Shown one piece after another: positions 11,603 through 22,554 of a stretch of 64,000 nucleotides of DNA (position 1 is its first letter; each line of letters opens with the position of its first letter). Source of the DNA: Agarophyton chilense (lineage: Eukaryota; Rhodophyta; Florideophyceae; Gracilariales; Gracilariaceae); contig JARGXX010000092.1 in assembly GCA_030374765.1 (NCBI GenBank), positions 1,488,001 to 1,552,000 of the forward strand, written 5' to 3'. The position numbers and the translations under genes are program-made. The notes under the pieces were generated by a model. That model was given only the letters and a program-made list of their open reading frames with translations, was not told the DNA's origin and did no database searches.

Positions 11603-13282
11603 ATGGCGAACTCAAGGATATCTTTTGCTGGTTTGCTAGCTTTTTTCGAGCGTGAATCTTGTGAACATGCTTCAAGTAACGATGTTTCGAAGCAGTCTGC
11701 CAAGGCCGATTCTCAGAACACAGAATCAAACGTTGTTCAGAAGGACGGTATTAATGAAAAGCAAGAATTAGGCTCGATTGTGGAAGACTTAATGGAGGAA
11801 ATCTTTGCTCACCTACGAGATCGTAACATGAGCATCACTGAGCAACTTTACTCCGCAGCGAGAGGCGACACGGCGGATGGAGCAAGAGTGAACGTGTCGA
11901 GAGAGGTTCTTAAAAGAGAGATTGTGCTCGCTCTGGCAAACAGTTTCCAGTCTCGTTCCGAAAAGAACGCCGGCGTTACCAACTCGGAAAGAGACCAAGC
12001 TACCATCAATTCGTTGAAACGTTGCCTCCACGATATGACATGCAGAGCTACGGATGCCGAAGAGACTCTAGAACTGGAATTGAACGATAAAATCATTGTA
12101 ATGTTTACTTGTGAACAGTACAAGGAGAGGAGCAAAGAGCTAGCGTCGGCGCTGCGCAAAAGGAATAACGAGGTGTATGGCCTGACTGCGAAGAATGCTT
12201 CTCTCGCAAAAATGGTTCAGAGTATGGAAGAAGAGATCGAGCGTCTCCGGAAGGCCGTCCATGCTGGAGACGTCAAAGCCCTCCAAGCTCAACATGACGC
12301 AGAAATGGCCCATCTACTAGCGAAACAGGCCACTTTGCAATCGAAGCTTTTAGAGAAGCAGCTTCAGGAAGCTGAGCGCTCCTCCAACACTATTCACGCA
12401 CAGGCAGAAGAACTACAGCGTGAGCAAAGGGGGATAAGGACGCTTCTGGTGAACAATTTGGATCGACAAGAGGCACGCAACGTCAGAGGCCAATTCGGAG
12501 TCCAGGTAGAAGCTCTTGTTCGCAAAGGCTCCACGGCTCTGGGTCGAGTGGGAGCCACACTCACCCGGAATGCAACGGAACGGCGGGGAGTTGGCGCAAA
12601 TGAACTCGGAACACCGTCTGAAAGGCGAAACAACGATAACTCTAACAATTGTTCTGTGCCAAGCAATGCTGGTCAGCTCCCTGTGGACAGTCCATCATCA
12701 TCTAGAAATGCCGGCGAAGCCACGCCTCGACCAGGAATATCCCGCAAGCTGACGGCCCGTTTTCGACGAAACGGGGGAAACGTCGGAGAGCATGCAGCCT
12801 CGGAAACACAGGGGAAACGAGGGCCAGTCTTGGATGGACTTCGAAACCTCAAACGCCCAAACCACAGAACCGAAAATAATCCTGGCTCAGTGCCAACTGC
12901 AAATGAGGGCGCCTCGATGCTTCGGCACTTCCGAAGGATTTTTTCGATGGGATCGGGTTCTGGACGAAGTGGGCAGCGAAGCCAGCGTTCTGGATACACA
13001 GACCATGACAATGGTGTGTCAAAAACATCAAAGAAGTTGGATGCACTAGACAAAAACCTGGAAACACTGCAGGACATCGCGGGGAGCAAACAAAAAGAAG
13101 TTAGCAGACTTCGTGAGGAGTTGCGAGCTGCAAAACATCAATCGGATGCTCTCGAGCAGCGTTTGAGAACGGAACAATACAAACGTGTTGCGGCGGAACG
13201 CAGTCGATCTTTCGCTCAATTAGATCCGGTGGCAGATGCTGAAAACGCTGAGGCTGTCCGCAGCGACAGAGCTGATGAATAG
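11603..13282 (+). CDS. Coiled-coil protein of unknown function, right copy
   Basis: Same 559-aa product as 8620-10299, read outward from the palindrome centre. The N-terminal 100 residues are polar with a Phe/Leu-rich start. A first coiled coil contains runs such as EEEIERLRKAV and LQSKLLEKQLQEAERS. The middle is Arg/Ser/Asn-rich and probably disordered. A second short coiled coil (SRLREELRAAKHQSDALEQR) precedes an acidic tail ending RADE. The start was chosen after the TATA box at 11455. Complete identity of both copies means either can stand for the other; I infer that conversion keeps them identical. Confidence 0.8.
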   Translation: MANSRISFAGLLAFFERESCEHASSNDVSKQSAKADSQNTESNVVQKDGINEKQELGSIVEDLMEEIFAHLRDRNMSITEQLYSAARGDTADGARVNVSREVLKREIVLALANSFQSRSEKNAGVTNSERDQATINSLKRCLHDMTCRATDAEETLELELNDKIIVMFTCEQYKERSKELASALRKRNNEVYGLTAKNASLAKMVQSMEEEIERLRKAVHAGDVKALQAQHDAEMAHLLAKQATLQSKLLEKQLQEAERSSNTIHAQAEELQREQRGIRTLLVNNLDRQEARNVRGQFGVQVEALVRKGSTALGRVGATLTRNATERRGVGANELGTPSERRNNDNSNNCSVPSNAGQLPVDSPSSSRNAGEATPRPGISRKLTARFRRNGGNVGEHAASETQGKRGPVLDGLRNLKRPNHRTENNPGSVPTANEGASMLRHFRRIFSMGSGSGRSGQRSQRSGYTDHDNGVSKTSKKLDALDKNLETLQDIAGSKQKEVSRLREELRAAKHQSDALEQRLRTEQYKRVAAERSRSFAQLDPVADAENAEAVRSDRADE

Positions 13283-13977
13283 CCGGAAACGTCAGAGCAG
13301 CCTACAGAGTTCGATAGTCGTAGTTTTTTTAGAGGTCTTGTAGATATTGTATGGATATAGAGATCAGCAAAACCTTATGCAAGAAGAAAATCTAAGCCTG
13401 ATTCCAAACTTGCTCAGCGATAAAATGTACGCATCTCTCCTTGCTGGGAAATTTGTAAAGATAGAAGAAGATACTGTGCTCAGTGAAGAATGATCGCTCG
13501 TAAAAGCAGAGGAATGAAAAAATGCGAAAAGAAAGCTATCTGATCCAGAAGAATGCTGGAACCCGACGTTTTCTGGATTCAAACTCATACTGTAGTTTGC
13601 GATGAGCTTCATGCCTCATGTGTAGCGTTCGGGTTCTATACGATTGGCCAAGAAATGCATCGAGAACCCAAGTTGTTTCCGAACGAATTCCCAAAGAGTC
13701 TTGGACACAGCAGAAGATTGACAATGAAACACAACTCCATCGCCATCGCGGGAGAGTGGGGATTTTCGTTCAAGAATTTTGCAGCTTTACGGCAGTTCTT
13801 GAATCTATGTGTATTCTCCTTCCATCCTGTCCAGTCGTCGAATCCTTTGGGTCAGAAAAACGCTCTCAAGATTGCCGATTGATATGGCGTGGCGAACGAA
13901 TCCTCTGAAGAAGTCGGCGCAGTGAAGGGTTCCTGGGTAGATCATTTCATATATTTAGCATCGTAAATGGGATGGAA

Positions 13978-14977
13978 TCAGTCATCTTTGCAGAAGATCT
14001 TGAGAGTCATGTTGACATACCCTTTCTTCCCCAGCTGGCTAGCTAGAGGAAAAAAGAAAGGATACATATAACACAACTTCCTCCAGTCAAAACGGAAGAC
14101 TACCTGGAAAGCTGCCAATATCTAAATTCGAACACAACGTGTGACATGTGAGCTCAGTCTTGTAAGAGATGGCCTGGGACTGCTCACGAACATCATTTCC
14201 CATCGGAAGTTCTTCTGTTGTCCTCTCGATGGCGTCTTTGTCCGTGCTTTCGGGCTGAAGGAGGCCTTCGCCGTTTTCCGTCTCTGATGACGAAATAGAG
14301 GCAGAGGAGAGTCTCGAAGCTTCTCGCTCAGATTTCGTGATCCTGTCATGGCCTTCGGGCGATGAGTTTGCGTCATGCCTTATCTCTAAGGAGAGCTTGT
14401 CCGCAGCATCAAGAGATTCCCGGGCCTCTAAAGATGATTTAGAAGTGCACGAACGCTCACTCTGCGTTCTGTCTACATCAGGTGATTCGTAATTCACGCG
14501 AGTAGGGATTGGCTGTGTTTCACATGCCTCAAATGTCAGACATTTTGAATTCGTTGGCAATTTTTCCTCTCCCTTTTCAGCATGAGCGGACTCGTTGAAT
14601 GACTTTGCCGGATACATGTACCAGTCCAGCTGTTTTTCAACGACATAAAACTCGAGATCATTGGCGTATTCCGGTTTTGCCACGCCGAATCGGGCTGAGG
14701 TGAAGAGCACTCGACGAACATTTAACTTCCATTGTTCATCTCGCATCAGATCTACAACGTCTCCATCTGGGAATCCATTTCCGAAACGTCAGTTCAAATG
14801 ATGAGGGAATGAATGAATGCGGAACCAACATTCAAGCTTACCATGATTGAAATATTTTTCTTTCCGACTCTCGAGGCATTCGTATATTCGCGGCAGCGAA
14901 GCTGTATCAAACGCCCCGCAAGCTGACAAAACGCCATCCTGGACACATTCAACAAAACTCCCGAACGCGCGATTCAT
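13978..14977 (-). CDS. Unknown 287-aa protein, three exons
   Basis: Joined on the minus strand from exons 14977-14842, 14766-14104 and 14042-13978. The two introns (75 and 61 bp) have GT...AG ends, and the joined frame is 288 codons including the stop. The N-terminal 105 residues look folded (SLPRIYECLESRKEKYFNH, then LNVRRVLFTSARFGVAK, then LEFYVVEKQLDWYMYPAKSF). Then comes an acidic Ser/Glu-rich disordered region, and a short C-terminal end LGKKGYVNMTLKIFCKDD. The protein has no recognised domain. It ends about 40 bp from the diverged edge of the palindrome. Exon joins rest on frame and splice-site logic only. Confidence 0.6.
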
Positions 14978-15284
14978 TACTGCGGACAGGCTTCGAAGTC
15001 AAGCTCAAAGATCGAGGCCGAACTCCACCCGTGCTCATGGGTTCACTCAGAGAAATAATCACTCAGCTCTGGAAATACACGGGTATATTTCGCTTCGAAC
15101 CTATCTAATCGCAGAAATCGAGCTGAAGTCCGCACCCGTAAGCGAAACGAAATATGGGGAACGAATGGAAATGTTTTACGGAGTTAAAAGTGCGGCCGCA
15201 CGTAACGAAGAGCGGCCGACCCAACACACAACATACTATCAGGCGGAGAACACCCACTTCGCAGTTGCAAGCGGCGCTATCGGT

Positions 15285-16160
15285 TTACATGTCCACCGAT
15301 TTGCAAGGGTTAGCATGGGTTGTCTGGCGCGGAGCGATAGAATTTTGCCCAGGGCTTCTAGGACGGAAGGGGCGTGCCGCCTTCAAAGACGGCCAGAACG
15401 AGCCGACAAAGCTTCCAGAACGAGAGCGGTTGCGAGGCTTGACGGGAGAAGGTGCAGGGCGACGACTGTAGCTTTCCACAAACGCCATCTGCCTTCCATT
15501 CATGGCACCCCTACGCGAGGCCCGAATCGAACCGACAGCCTCAAACGGGCTCATACCAGCTTCCACCAACGCAATTGCAGCAAGTACAGGTGCGCGGCCT
15601 AGGCCGGCCGCGCAATGAACCGCGACTGTCTCTTGGGGGAGCTCGGCCAGAGAGTCAGAAGATGAGCTTACGTCGAAATCTTTCGTGAGCAAAGGTGGGG
15701 ATGAGGAGGCAGTTTTGCGCGCGAACTTGGAAAGCGAGCAAACCTTGTCGAGAAGACAGAGCCAGCGGGCAATGACCTCGTCGCTGGGGGCTTCACCATC
15801 AGCAAAAGGCATTTCATGTACCTGAACGCCAAGCGCCTGCAGGTTCTCAGCCGAGTACGTGGGCTCGCATGTACGAACAACGTGGGAGACGTTGTAGCTT
15901 CGCAGGAGCTTTGCATACTCGCCGAGAGATTCGTCGGACGGAGATGAAGAGATTAGTATGCGCAGCGGAGAGTGCTCAACGAGGGTTGGGAAATCGGGGA
16001 GCATGCCACGGCGATACATCTCGGCCTTGCGAGAGTCAACTTGCTCAAAAGCGAGTTCGAGAGCGCGCAAGGGGCTCGAGATGGCACTGGCGTACGGCGC
16101 ATGAGCGGCGTTTTTGCGGGCGTGCATGATGAAGTTGTTGTTTCGAATTCCGAGAACCAT
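15285..16160 (-). CDS. PRL-type protein tyrosine phosphatase (PTP4A-like)
   Basis: A 291-aa protein. The phosphatase P-loop is HCAAGLGRAPV (about residues 181-191): CX5R followed by Ala-Pro-Val, the PRL hallmark, where most PTPs have Ser/Thr after Arg. The general acid loop is MPFADGEAPS (about 117-126), and the post-loop IRASRRGAMNGRQ matches the PRL signature IRxxRRGAxN. There is a Ser-rich insertion between these blocks (about 145-175). PRLs normally end in a CaaX prenylation box. This one instead has a basic Arg/Ser-rich tail ending CKSVDM, with Cys six from the end, so no CaaX is evident. The start is ATG at 16160. The family call is firm; the localisation is uncertain. Confidence 0.88.
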   Translation of the reverse strand: MVLGIRNNNFIMHARKNAAHAPYASAISSPLRALELAFEQVDSRKAEMYRRGMLPDFPTLVEHSPLRILISSSPSDESLGEYAKLLRSYNVSHVVRTCEPTYSAENLQALGVQVHEMPFADGEAPSDEVIARWLCLLDKVCSLSKFARKTASSSPPLLTKDFDVSSSSDSLAELPQETVAVHCAAGLGRAPVLAAIALVEAGMSPFEAVGSIRASRRGAMNGRQMAFVESYSRRPAPSPVKPRNRSRSGSFVGSFWPSLKAARPFRPRSPGQNSIAPRQTTHANPCKSVDM

Positions 16161-16986
16161 TTGCGCAAGTTAGAATATGGTGCAGATCGTGGAGGAACCG
16201 TACCAAATCTGACGCTGCGCAGCGTGCGTGATGCGGAGAGACAGAAATTGCGGAAGGTTTTGCGCTCTCAGCGGGAGGAGCACGGCCGGATGACAGCGAA
16301 ATGAGCCAGCGTGAAACAAACTAAAGTGACAGAGAAAGGCGGGCGGCGAAAAGCGTGGGTGGGTGACGGAGTTCGGCGGCGCTAACCGAAGTCGTCTGCG
16401 GCAGTAACCGCTGTAAGGGAGAGTAAAATGAAGCAAGTCGGCACCATACACTCGGGAGGAAAGGATTCGGTTAGCTAACGCAACCGAGCGGAGCAGGGTG
16501 AAGCTGCAGAAACCAACGAAGAGGGGCTAAGCGGAAGGAGCAAGAGCGACGCGCAAGCGCGACGACAGTAGCAAGCACGGCGTGAAGAACGGACGCGCTC
16601 AAAGAAATATGCAAGGCGGTGGGACGCAGGTGCTGGAAGCGGGCGAAATACGAAAGGTGCGGCGGACGGAGAAGAAAGCGACAAGCAGCTCTGGGCGTGT
16701 GAAAACGAGTTGCACTGAAATGATGCCGCGACTCGGTTTCATCGCTTTTATGGGGCGCGACAGAGTGTCGCCGGCGGCAGCGCCTCATTTGGCACTGCGC
16801 GACGGGGGGCGCACGTTTGGCAGAAGCGCGGCTGTCGCGCGGAATTGGCGGCGGGCGTGGCCAATCACAGGTGAGCTGGCGGCGGCGTTGCGGACACGTG
16901 TGACGGCGCTGTCACGCGGAGGCGGCTTTCATCTCGCAGCGCCGTTGGCGACGGTGTCTGTCTGCGTCTGCCTGCTGTGCGCCTTG
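16161..16986. other. GC-rich intergenic region upstream of PRL gene
   Basis: No supported gene. Open frames on both strands here (for example 16582-17211, starting at GTG) look like by-products of high GC. The region likely holds the PRL promoter. Confidence 0.4.
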
Positions 16987-17376
16987 TTAGATTACGTCAC
17001 CCACCGACTGCTGCGCACAGCTTTGAGCGGTTGCGCGCGGCGCCCTACACAATGCTCTCGCGCGTACGTGAGACGCCGACGCTATATCGTAGCCACTCTT
17101 CTTGCGCCCGCCGCTCAGCCAGGCCTGCGATGTGTGTGTGCGCAGCTCCTCCCAAGCCTCCGCATCGTCTACAACCCAAATATCTGCGCGCACTGTAGAA
17201 ACGTACGCTGAATGCATCCCACGTTCGATGCACCGCCCTGTAATCCACTCACGAGGCTGGCTGCCACATTGAACAACGTCGCATCGCCGTCGTATCGCCG
17301 TCACGATGCGGCTTTCATCATCATGGCAACTCCCGTTCGGTGTGGTGCTAATCATTACCTGGTTCCGAACGGTCAT
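16987..17376 (-). CDS. Possible 129-aa protein, unrecognised
   Basis: An ATG at 17376 (MTVRNQ) opens a frame of 130 codons that contains CDVVQCGSQPREWITGRC and RADIWVVDDAEAWEELR. The latter stretch looks like real folded protein, but no family is recognised. A good donor (CAG/GTAATG) sits right after MTVRNQ, so the gene may be spliced differently. It could also be chance in GC-rich DNA. Confidence 0.25.
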   Translation of the reverse strand: MTVRNQVMISTTPNGSCHDDESRIVTAIRRRCDVVQCGSQPREWITGRCIERGMHSAYVSTVRADIWVVDDAEAWEELRTHTSQAWLSGGRKKSGYDIASASHVRARALCRAPRATAQSCAQQSVGDVI

Positions 17377-19570
17377 CAATGTATCAACTTTCGTGGAGAA
17401 AATGTTTGTTGCCCTCGTCGTTGGCTGGTCACGTCGTGGCAACGCCGCGAGAGCATTGATGCCGCCAACTCGCGTCACCGCGCCTTACCCATTTAGCATC
17501 ATGCACAACCCTCACAGGCGCTCAGCGCTTACGTCTTGCCGCGCTTCACCGATATTGCGGCGCCTTCGCTTTCTCTATCTCCCCACCCAAACAGCCAGCC
17601 AGCATCGTGTTTCACCAGGAAAAACCTTTTTTGCATCCAATTGTGTCGAGCATAAGCATCCAGTGTAAGTATCCATGCCGTCATAAGTTAACTGTAACAT
17701 AAATGAGGCTATCATGCACAAAGCGTGGCAACATGCAACATGTGATTGGTTCGGCGTGCTGCTTCAGCAAAGTATCTCAAATACGCTGATCTTTTAGTCC
17801 AAGCTGAGATATAGAGATGGAGATCTCTCAGCTTCAGTATCGCTCTTCAGCCGTTTGTCAATGTCGCTGTCTTCTTCGTTGACTCTGTCCATGTAGCCAC
17901 TGTGTTCGGAATCGTGACCTGCTCTTTTCAAACATTTCCAACGGCCCGTGACACGAGCGGAGCGGTCACACCCAACATCGTCGTCAACAAAATGATCCTG
18001 CACTTGCTCTATCATAATACGATTGTGTCTTCGGAAAGAACATCGCTGCCTGCATTCCGCTCTTTCCTGATCTTTCATGTTGATCTGCACTGAACACCAC
18101 CAACTCGAAGTTACTACCACTCAGCACTGTTTCGCCCTTGCATTCTTCATCTGCACAATGATGATTCAGGCTTATTTCTCGTTACTGCCTCCGGTTGGAA
18201 GAGAAGCACCAAGCCAGCATCACAGCGTGCAAGTCAAAGATCCACCTATGCTGATGGAATCATAGTCCTCGTTGGGAACACCTCACCCGCTATGCCCTAA
18301 TAAAATGGCCATGGAAAAGCAGTGAAAAGCAACAGTCGTTGCCCACAGATATCACTTGGGGATCCTATTCGCCTTTCGTACATCAGAGCTGCCTCGATGT
18401 CTACTCCGCCTCGCTTGGCGCTCCTCCCTCTCTTTATTGGGATCCGCCACCCCTAGTTGAAGGCGTCGGGAGAACTATGTACAGGTATTTTCCTCTCCCA
18501 CGAAATGCCAGAAATGTTGATCATTACTACATATGTTCCACCAGTCTTGGAACTCTTTTCTGGTATCGGGGCCTCTGGGGCGCAAGATTTACTCAAAGTT
18601 CGCAACTTGAGACACCTGTTCGTACTAACTAGTGTTGCATCTCTGTGCGACTTCAACTGCGACGGAATAATAATGTACACACTGCATGTGTTCGCCCCTT
18701 TACATGAGAAGGTCAGAGAGATACCAAATGAGATACTTTAAAAGACGACCAACGGCACATTCTGTTTCTTAGCTGTGCTACTGTCATCAGCAACTGTTTC
18801 GTACGAGCTGAAATTTAGCGTGACGATACTCAGTTACACTGGAGGATGTTACTGACTGAAGCAGCGTAGCAAATCGGTTTCAAAACAGGGAAAAGTTGCT
18901 CAGAAACGTGAGAAACAGCTCCGGAAGTCAGAATCGACGACTGGCGTTGCCTGCAAGTTTGGTTGAATCTAAAAGCTAGCGCCAGGTTTGTAACTGTTTT
19001 CGCGGAACATTCTCCATTAACAAGATCGATTCGTTCCGCGTACGCTCGGGCTGCACGTCGCGTTTTTACGCTTTACGGAGAAGTGTTTCTGAGACTCCAG
19101 AAAATGGTGGCCAATGGTACCTACGAAGGTACCTGCGATGTGTCAGGAGGGGGTGCGAAAGGTAGAAGTGAGTGTTCCTCCCATTTAGGATGGCGTTCGA
19201 ACGGTTGGGAACACGTGTGTCACGCATGGTCAAATGCACAAGTCCAGAATGCAGAATAGGTAAGGAACGTTTTAAATTTGCCACTCTTATTTTAAAAAAC
19301 ATCATACATGGGTAACTCACCAGCAATGAACTTTTGCGGAACCCTAGCGGGCTACAGCTCCGGAAAGGCCCCACTCCGCCATCACTGCCTTCCGGGAAAT
19401 ACCAACAATGAAAGAAGGGAGTGGATAGTTTCTCGTGGTATCTGCACGACGAAAACGGCAAATTGGATTCATTCCCCGTTCCACACAGTCCCCCCTCTAA
19501 GGTCCTCATCCAGCAGTGATACCATTTGACGTCACCTTCGAACTCTAGTGAACTCTAGCCGCTCTACCCC
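17377..19570. other. Intergenic, no supported gene
   Basis: About 2.2 kb with only short frames, most lacking ATG. Nothing here shows recognisable domains. A small 3' UTR, unannotated short exons or non-coding RNA cannot be excluded. Confidence 0.4.
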
Positions 19571-19578
19571 GATATAAA
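19571..19578 (+). promoter_or_regulatory. TATA-like box before the four-TM gene
   Basis: GATATAAAG, about 80 bp upstream of the ATG at 19658, in an otherwise unremarkable stretch. Confidence 0.45.
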
Positions 19579-19657
19579 GCGGAACACTTGCCCGTACCCC
19601 TTCCTTACCCCCAGCTCACGGCTTCGCACTCTACTTTCGTACAATTTCATAATTAAA

Positions 19658-20155
19658 ATGGCTAAGAAAGCAGTCACTAAGGTTCTTGGCCTGGCGCTGG
19701 ACATAATTCAACTCGCTTGCGCACTGGTCGTGATGGTAATAACTGTTTGGCGTCTACTGGATATCAACCGTGATGGGCTAGACTTCCAGTCGAAGTGTCT
19801 GCTAGATGGCTCTGGTCTTGAGGGTACATTCACCGGCGCTCAGTTTTGTGGGTATGTAATTGCGGTTGGTGCTTTATCACTCTTGTTCAACTTCATTGTT
19901 GGTTGTGCTCGAAACATTTTCAAATGCTTTACGGCCGGCGCTTGTGGTGCTTCTAGAGTCGTGTCTATTGTTGGAGATGCCGTTCTGACGGTCTGGTGGG
20001 GTATCGCGTTCTATTTCGTCGTTCGAAGAGGAGTTTCCGCAAACAATCTGGACTGGCCTGAACGAGCTGCTCGAGATGGAGTTATCGGTGCTACTTTCGG
20101 AGCTGCAGCTGCTTTTGCGTTGGATGTTATTGTCGGATTCTTCTCATTCGCATGA
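19658..20155 (+). CDS. Small four-TM membrane protein (MARVEL-like topology)
   Basis: A 165-aa protein with ATG at 19658 after an A-rich leader. Four hydrophobic segments can be seen: about 9-30 (VLGLALDIIQLACALVVMVI), 62-82 (FCGYVIAVGALSLLFNFIVG), 98-121 (VVSIVGDAVLTVWWGIAFYF) and 142-163 (ATFGAAAAFALDVIVGFFS). A Cys-containing loop lies between TM1 and TM2, and both ends would be cytosolic. This is the topology of MARVEL/tetraspan proteins that act in membrane trafficking, but no diagnostic motif is present, so function is unknown. It converges on UFM1. Confidence 0.75.
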   Translation: MAKKAVTKVLGLALDIIQLACALVVMVITVWRLLDINRDGLDFQSKCLLDGSGLEGTFTGAQFCGYVIAVGALSLLFNFIVGCARNIFKCFTAGACGASRVVSIVGDAVLTVWWGIAFYFVVRRGVSANNLDWPERAARDGVIGATFGAAAAFALDVIVGFFSFA

Positions 20156-20285
20156 TGGCTTTTGCACAGCTTTGTTTTGTTTTCTTGGTGTCAAAGAGAA
20201 ATGTATCAACCCTTTGCACGACAAAGCCTACCTTATCGAACCATTTCACGTGTGACTAATTTTTCAACTTGCTGTCATTTAATTT

Positions 20286-20733
<448 letters not shown>

Positions 20734-21135
20734 TTTTGATTTCTTCGCTGAACGGAATGGGACTGAGTACTCGAGCAACGCGCAAACGTGCGACGAGAAA
20801 GCTTTATATTCGCACGGGTGGACAAGCACTTGCAGTGCACATCCATCGTTTCCTTCGCAAGCGCACGTTCCCGCAGTCAATTTGACTCTCTGGTTTACAG
20901 TTACAGCTTACATGAACAGACACAAAAAAAATGTGGCTTTTTGGAAACTATTTCCAAAATGGGCCCCGGCCGGCGACGTTCCTTGCCAAGGCACGCACAC
21001 TCTCCTTGCCAGTGACCACACCACGCCATACCTTTCACTATTCATTCCTAGACCTACACTCACGTTGAAACCTGTAGAAGCGCATCGGCCATCTTTATCT
21101 TCTCCAGTTTCAAAGCAAAGCACACCAACTACAAC

Positions 21136-21757
21136 ATGCAGGTTCAGCCGAAGCGCAGGACTTTTAGGAAGTTTACCTTTCGTGGAGTGGATCTCGATGC
21201 CCTGCTCACAATGAAGCCGGTCGAACTCCTTCCCTTGCTTTCATCCCGTGCGCGCAGAAAGTTTAACCGCGGAATTACGCGGAAACCCATGGCATTGATC
21301 AAGAAGCTTAATAAGGCAAAAAAGGAGGCTCCTGAGCATGAGAAGCCGGAAGTAGTAAAGACTCATCTTCGAAACGTAAGTTCAAAGTAAGCGGTTTATC
21401 TGATGCGATTTCATCGTTCCTTTCGTTACAAATCTCATGAGCGGGCCAATCGATAGCCAAATGCGAGCCCGACACCGCGCGTAGAACGCAATACTGACAT
21501 CGTGGATATGTTTGCCCCTTGTCGACGTGTGTGTTCATCTTTTATGAATCCTTTCTGTTGCGCAGATGATTGTTGTTCCAGAAATGATTGGATCGGTTAT
21601 CGGCGTGTACAATGGAAAGACCTTTAACGCTGTTGAGATCAAGCCCGAAATGATTGGAACGTATCTTGGAGAGTACAGTTGCACCTACAAGTTTGTGCGT
21701 CACGGAAGGCCAGGTATTGGTGCTACTCACTCTTCGAGGTTTATTCCATTGAAGTAG
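21136..21757 (+). CDS. RPS15: Cytosolic 40S ribosomal protein uS19 (RPS15)
   Basis: A 143-aa protein from exons 21136-21375 and 21566-21757, with a 190-bp GT...AG intron. Exon 1 ([20 protein letters not shown]) gives the eukaryote-specific N-terminus; exon 2 carries the uS19 core ([20 protein letters not shown], then [19 protein letters not shown]). It is a small-subunit head protein next to the decoding centre. The conserved C-terminal end is RFIPLK. About 400 bp separate its ATG from the divergent UFM1 ATG, so promoter elements may be shared. Confidence 0.96.
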
Positions 21758-22554
21758 ATGTCTTTGCAGCATCCACTCTTTTTCTACTTGAAGTGCGTTA
21801 AACGGTTATATGTCTTAAATATCATGTAAACGATTTAAGAGTTAGGCTCTTCTTTACGTAATGTATAGACTCATTTTTGGCTCGCCTCGGGTGTGGCTTG
21901 CAGAAAGGTTACGATCCAAAAGCTAGCACCCCCTTCTCGGATTATGGAACTGTTGCAGTGCACCCGTACCCACAAGACTGGATTTTAGCTAACAAATGAC
22001 AGATCTATTGCATTACTCCAACCTTCACCTGCTTGCGTGAAATATCTCCTCTAGTTTGCGGTGGTCAAGACTTGGTTTGACTGGCTCTTTACATAGACAA
22101 TCTCTCAGATTCAGGAATGTATTTGTTTCTTCTTACGCTTGTAGATTACGCTCAGGCGAATTTGGAAACCGTAAAATCCCAAGTGCTCTAGAGGTGTTAT
22201 CAACGGACAACCCGTCACCCATTGAAGCACTACGAAGCAAATGTAGGCGTCGTAATCTACGATTTCATGAGAAGGATAACATCACAATCGGGATGGATTT
22301 GGGTCAGTTGCCAGTGCATTTGTCTCACTGTCCGTTCCGGTCACCACGCAAAGAGAGAAAGAGATCATTTCCCCAATCCAGCAGCCGGGGGTTGGTTCAA
22401 GCGGCTTAATCCAATACAGGGGGGCCAGACAAATGTCTCGTTTCGGCTAAAAAGGGTTTCGTTCGCCCACGAATAAGCTGAAAACATTTATTTGGCGGGG
22501 ATTATTCTGGTACTTGTCGGGTACGGAACGAGTTTGCTCTTTCCAGACTCGATC
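21758..22554. other. Intergenic, no supported gene
   Basis: Short frames only (for example 22056-22409, starting at TTG). Nothing is recognisable. It presumably holds the RPS15 3' end and the promoter of the zinc-finger gene. Confidence 0.4.

Larger units (their letters stand above)
11081..13810. repeat. Palindrome right arm (2,730 bp)
   Basis: Reverse complement of 8092-10821 (see left arm). Outer homology continues in decayed form to about 13935, near the 3' end of the next gene. Confidence 0.95.

Noticed and set aside
14847-15602. 251-codon plus-strand frame
   Set aside because: It is the antisense of the first exon of the 287-aa gene and of the PRL gene end.
16582-17211. 209-codon frame on the plus strand
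   Set aside because: It begins with GTG, lies in very GC-rich DNA where open frames arise by chance on both strands, and has no domain.
18457-18741. LELFSGIG, like DNA methyltransferase motif I
   Set aside because: It is isolated: no other methyltransferase motif follows, the frame starts at TTG, and flanking residues do not fit DNMT2.
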